From JBJMLO01 sp045805265 (GTDB lineage Bacteria > Actinomycetota > UBA4738 > JACQTL01), in assembly GCA_045805265.1 (NCBI GenBank), contig JBJMLO010000028.1, forward strand, positions 1 to 64,000: a DNA stretch of 64,000 bases. The letters are read 5' to 3'. The translations under genes and the position numbers were made by a program. Shown piece by piece: positions 62,415 through 64,000 of the stretch; position 1 is the stretch's first letter, and every line of letters begins with the position of its first letter. Under the pieces are notes generated by a model. That model did no database searches. It was not told the DNA's origin and saw only the letters and a program-made list of their open reading frames with translations.

Positions 62415-63694
62415 CGGTTGCCGGGCTCGGCGAGCTCGCCCGCCTGTTTCCCCCGAGCGCCGAGGTCCGCGACGGCCACCTGTGGATCGGCGGGTGCGAC
62501 GCCGTCGAGCTGGCCGAGCGGTTCGGCACGCCGCTGTACGTCTACGACGAGGACGCGCTGCGGACCGGGTGCGAGGACCTGGCCGGCGCGATGCGAACCG
62601 GTCCGCCCGGTTCGCGCGGCCTGTTCGCGGTGAAGGCCTTCCCCGCGGTGGCCATGGCCCGTCTGGCCCACGAGGCGGGCCTGGGGATCCTCGGTTCCAC
62701 CGGGGGGGAGCACGCGGTGGCGTCCGCGGCGGGCGTACCGGCCGAGGACCTTGTCCTGCACGGCAACAACAAGTCCGAGGAGGAGCTTCGCCTGCCGGTC
62801 GGTCGGTTGATCGTCGACAGCTTCGACGAGATCGACCGTCTGGAACGGCTCGGCCTCCGGGCCGACGTCTGGATCCGGGTCACGCCCGGCCTCGAGGCGG
62901 GCGGGCACGAGTTCGTGCGGACCGGCGGCGTGGACTCGAAGTTCGGCATCCCGATCCGGCGGGTTGCCGATGCCGCCACGAGTCTGTCGGCGCTCCCGGG
63001 CGTGACCGTCCGCGGGCTGCACGCGCACATAGGCTCGCAGCTGCTGGGCGAGGAGGAGCGCCGAGTCGAGGACGTGATGTTCCCGGTGCTGCGGTCCGTG
63101 TCGGAGGCGGTTGGGGAGCGGCTCGGCGAGCTGGACCTCGGCGGGGGGATGGGCGTGCCGTACACGCGGGACGACCCCGACGCGGTGTCGCCGGCCGAGA
63201 TCGCGCGCCGGCTGCTGGCCGACTGGCCGAAGGACCTGGCCCTGATCCTCGAGCCGGGCCGGGCACTGGTCGCCCGCGCCGGCGTGAGCCTGCACACGGT
63301 CGGCACCGTGAAGCGCATCGAGGGCGTGCGGACCTACGTGGCGGTGGACGGCGGCATGTCGGACAACATCCGCACGCCGCTGTACGGCGCGCACTACGAG
63401 TTCCTGCTGGCCGATCGGGCGGACGAACAGGGGAACGCGCGCCTGGCGCCCGTGCGGATCGTCGGCAAGCACTGCGAGTCGGGCGACATCGTGGCCTCCG
63501 AGGCCCATCTCCAGCGAGACGTCCATCCCGGCGACCTGCTGGTCACGGCGGTGACGGGCGCCTACTGCTACTCGATGGCCAGCAACTACAACGTGGTCCC
63601 CCGCCCGGCAGTGGTGATGGTGCGCGACGGGAGGGCCCGCACCGTCGTCCGCCGCGAGACCGTGGATGACCTGTTGCGGCTGCAGGAGGCCTGA
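62411..63694 (+). CDS. lysA: Diaminopimelate decarboxylase
   Basis: The protein has 427 residues of the alanine-racemase-fold family. The PLP lysine lies in LFAVKAFPAVAMARL, HAHIGSQL and DLGGGMGVPY line the cofactor, and CESGD (in GKHCESGDIVA) provides the catalytic cysteine across the dimer. It makes lysine from meso-diaminopimelate. The GTG overlaps the hisG stop (GTGA), an unusual coupling of lysine to histidine genes. Confidence 0.94.
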   Translation: MTVAGLGELARLFPPSAEVRDGHLWIGGCDAVELAERFGTPLYVYDEDALRTGCEDLAGAMRTGPPGSRGLFAVKAFPAVAMARLAHEAGLGILGSTGGEHAVASAAGVPAEDLVLHGNNKSEEELRLPVGRLIVDSFDEIDRLERLGLRADVWIRVTPGLEAGGHEFVRTGGVDSKFGIPIRRVADAATSLSALPGVTVRGLHAHIGSQLLGEEERRVEDVMFPVLRSVSEAVGERLGELDLGGGMGVPYTRDDPDAVSPAEIARRLLADWPKDLALILEPGRALVARAGVSLHTVGTVKRIEGVRTYVAVDGGMSDNIRTPLYGAHYEFLLADRADEQGNARLAPVRIVGKHCESGDIVASEAHLQRDVHPGDLLVTAVTGAYCYSMASNYNVVPRPAVVMVRDGRARTVVRRETVDDLLRLQEA

Positions 63695-63727
63695 CCCGGT
63701 CCCCGAGGAGCCGACCCCCGCGTAGGG

Positions 63728-63762
63728 TTGCATAAGTCTGCTGTCTCCTGCATAATCATGCG
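63728..63762 (+). promoter_or_regulatory. argC promoter overlapped by ARG-box-like palindrome
   Basis: TTGCAT (63728-63733) and CATAAT (63751-63756) are spaced 17 nt. TGCATAATCATGCG (63749-63762) is a near-palindrome over the -10 box and a half-site TTGCATAA overlaps the -35 box. Tandem A/T-centred TGCAT sites at argC are typical of the arginine repressor ArgR. Confidence 0.6.
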
Positions 63763-63766
63763 TTCC

Positions 63767-64000
63767 ATGACCGACGAAACCATTCCCGTCGCGGTCCTCG
63801 GGGCATCCGGGTTCTCCGGCGCAGAGCTCCTTCGGCTGCTCGTGGAGCATCCGCGCCTGGAGGTCACGTTCGTTGGCGCGCACGACGCCGCGGGGCAGCG
63901 GCTCGGCGACGTGTGGCCGCACCTCGCGCCGTTCGCGGACCGCATGCTGGAACCGAACGACGCACTGGACCCGGGTTCCGTCGGAGCGGCCTTCCTGGCG
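63767..64000 (+). CDS. argC: N-acetyl-gamma-glutamyl-phosphate reductase, 3' end missing
   Basis: The first 78 residues are visible before the window ends. The NADP-binding start VAVLGASGFSGAELLRLLVEHP is characteristic of ArgC, followed by VTFVGAHDAAGQRLGDVWPHL. It reduces N-acetylglutamyl phosphate in arginine synthesis. The ATG at 63767 is 11 nt after the -10 box; an in-frame ATG at 63758 lies only 2 nt after it, so the later start is preferred and the mRNA is almost leaderless. Confidence 0.93.
   Translation, partial: MTDETIPVAVLGASGFSGAELLRLLVEHPRLEVTFVGAHDAAGQRLGDVWPHLAPFADRMLEPNDALDPGSVGAAFLA

Overview
The window is very GC-rich, densely coded DNA of an actinobacterium. The best taxonomic marker is a 77-residue CrgA (13325..13558), a cell-division membrane protein known from Actinomycetota. 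GTG starts, 4-bp GTGA/ATGA gene overlaps, a SigE-family sigma factor and a MalT-like LuxR regulator all fit. No rRNA, tRNA, insertion sequence, phage or CRISPR signal was recognised. It reads as ordinary core chromosome, probably of a poorly sampled soil-type lineage; no genus can be named from sequence alone.

Layout. 1-9.2 kb: exported proteins (proline/threonine-linker protein, S53 sedolisin-type protease, lipoprotein, NodB deacetylase, PF04185 phosphoesterase, BNR-repeat protein). 9.2-17.9 kb: SnoaL-like protein, thiolase, small membrane and zinc-ribbon proteins, CrgA, penicillin-acylase-type hydrolase, acyl-CoA ligase. 17.9-22.7 kb: assimilatory sulfate reduction and siroheme synthesis (sulfite reductase, cysH, unknown ORF, two-step siroheme enzymes). 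22.7-28.9 kb: IclR regulator with a phosphotransferase-driven dihydroxyacetone kinase system (dhaM, HPr, enzyme I, dhaL, dhaK) and an aquaporin. 28.9-39.3 kb: one long minus-strand branched-chain operon (unknown ORF, ilvB, ilvN, ilvC, leuA, leuC, leuD, leuB, cimA). 39.5-46.7 kb: exported protein, small ORF, gltB, nucleotidyltransferase-like protein, lipoprotein. 46.7-50.7 kb: a MalT-like ATPase regulator coupled to a ferredoxin-nucleotide cyclase fusion. 50.8-54.1 kb: SAM riboswitch with threonine synthase, sigma factor and its membrane partner. 54.1-56.4 kb: trpE-trpG. 56.5-64 kb: pheA-hisC-hisB-hisH-hisA-hisF-hisI-hisG-lysA, then the start of argC.

The most interesting layer is regulatory. 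Short leader reading frames precede the cys, ilv, trp and gltB operons: a Cys-rich one, one ending in Val/Leu/Ile codons, one with a Trp-Arg-Trp core, and one with no obvious sensing residue. Each is followed by hairpins between leader and first gene, as in ribosome-mediated attenuation. Near-consensus promoters lie 10-13 nt upstream of the start codons of the ilv, trp and gltB leaders, argC and dhaM, which suggests leaderless transcripts. A canonical SAM-I riboswitch precedes threonine synthase. An IclR-type operator occurs twice, once at the iclR/dhaM divide and once at a promoter upstream of the aquaporin, which ties the glycerone genes into one regulon.
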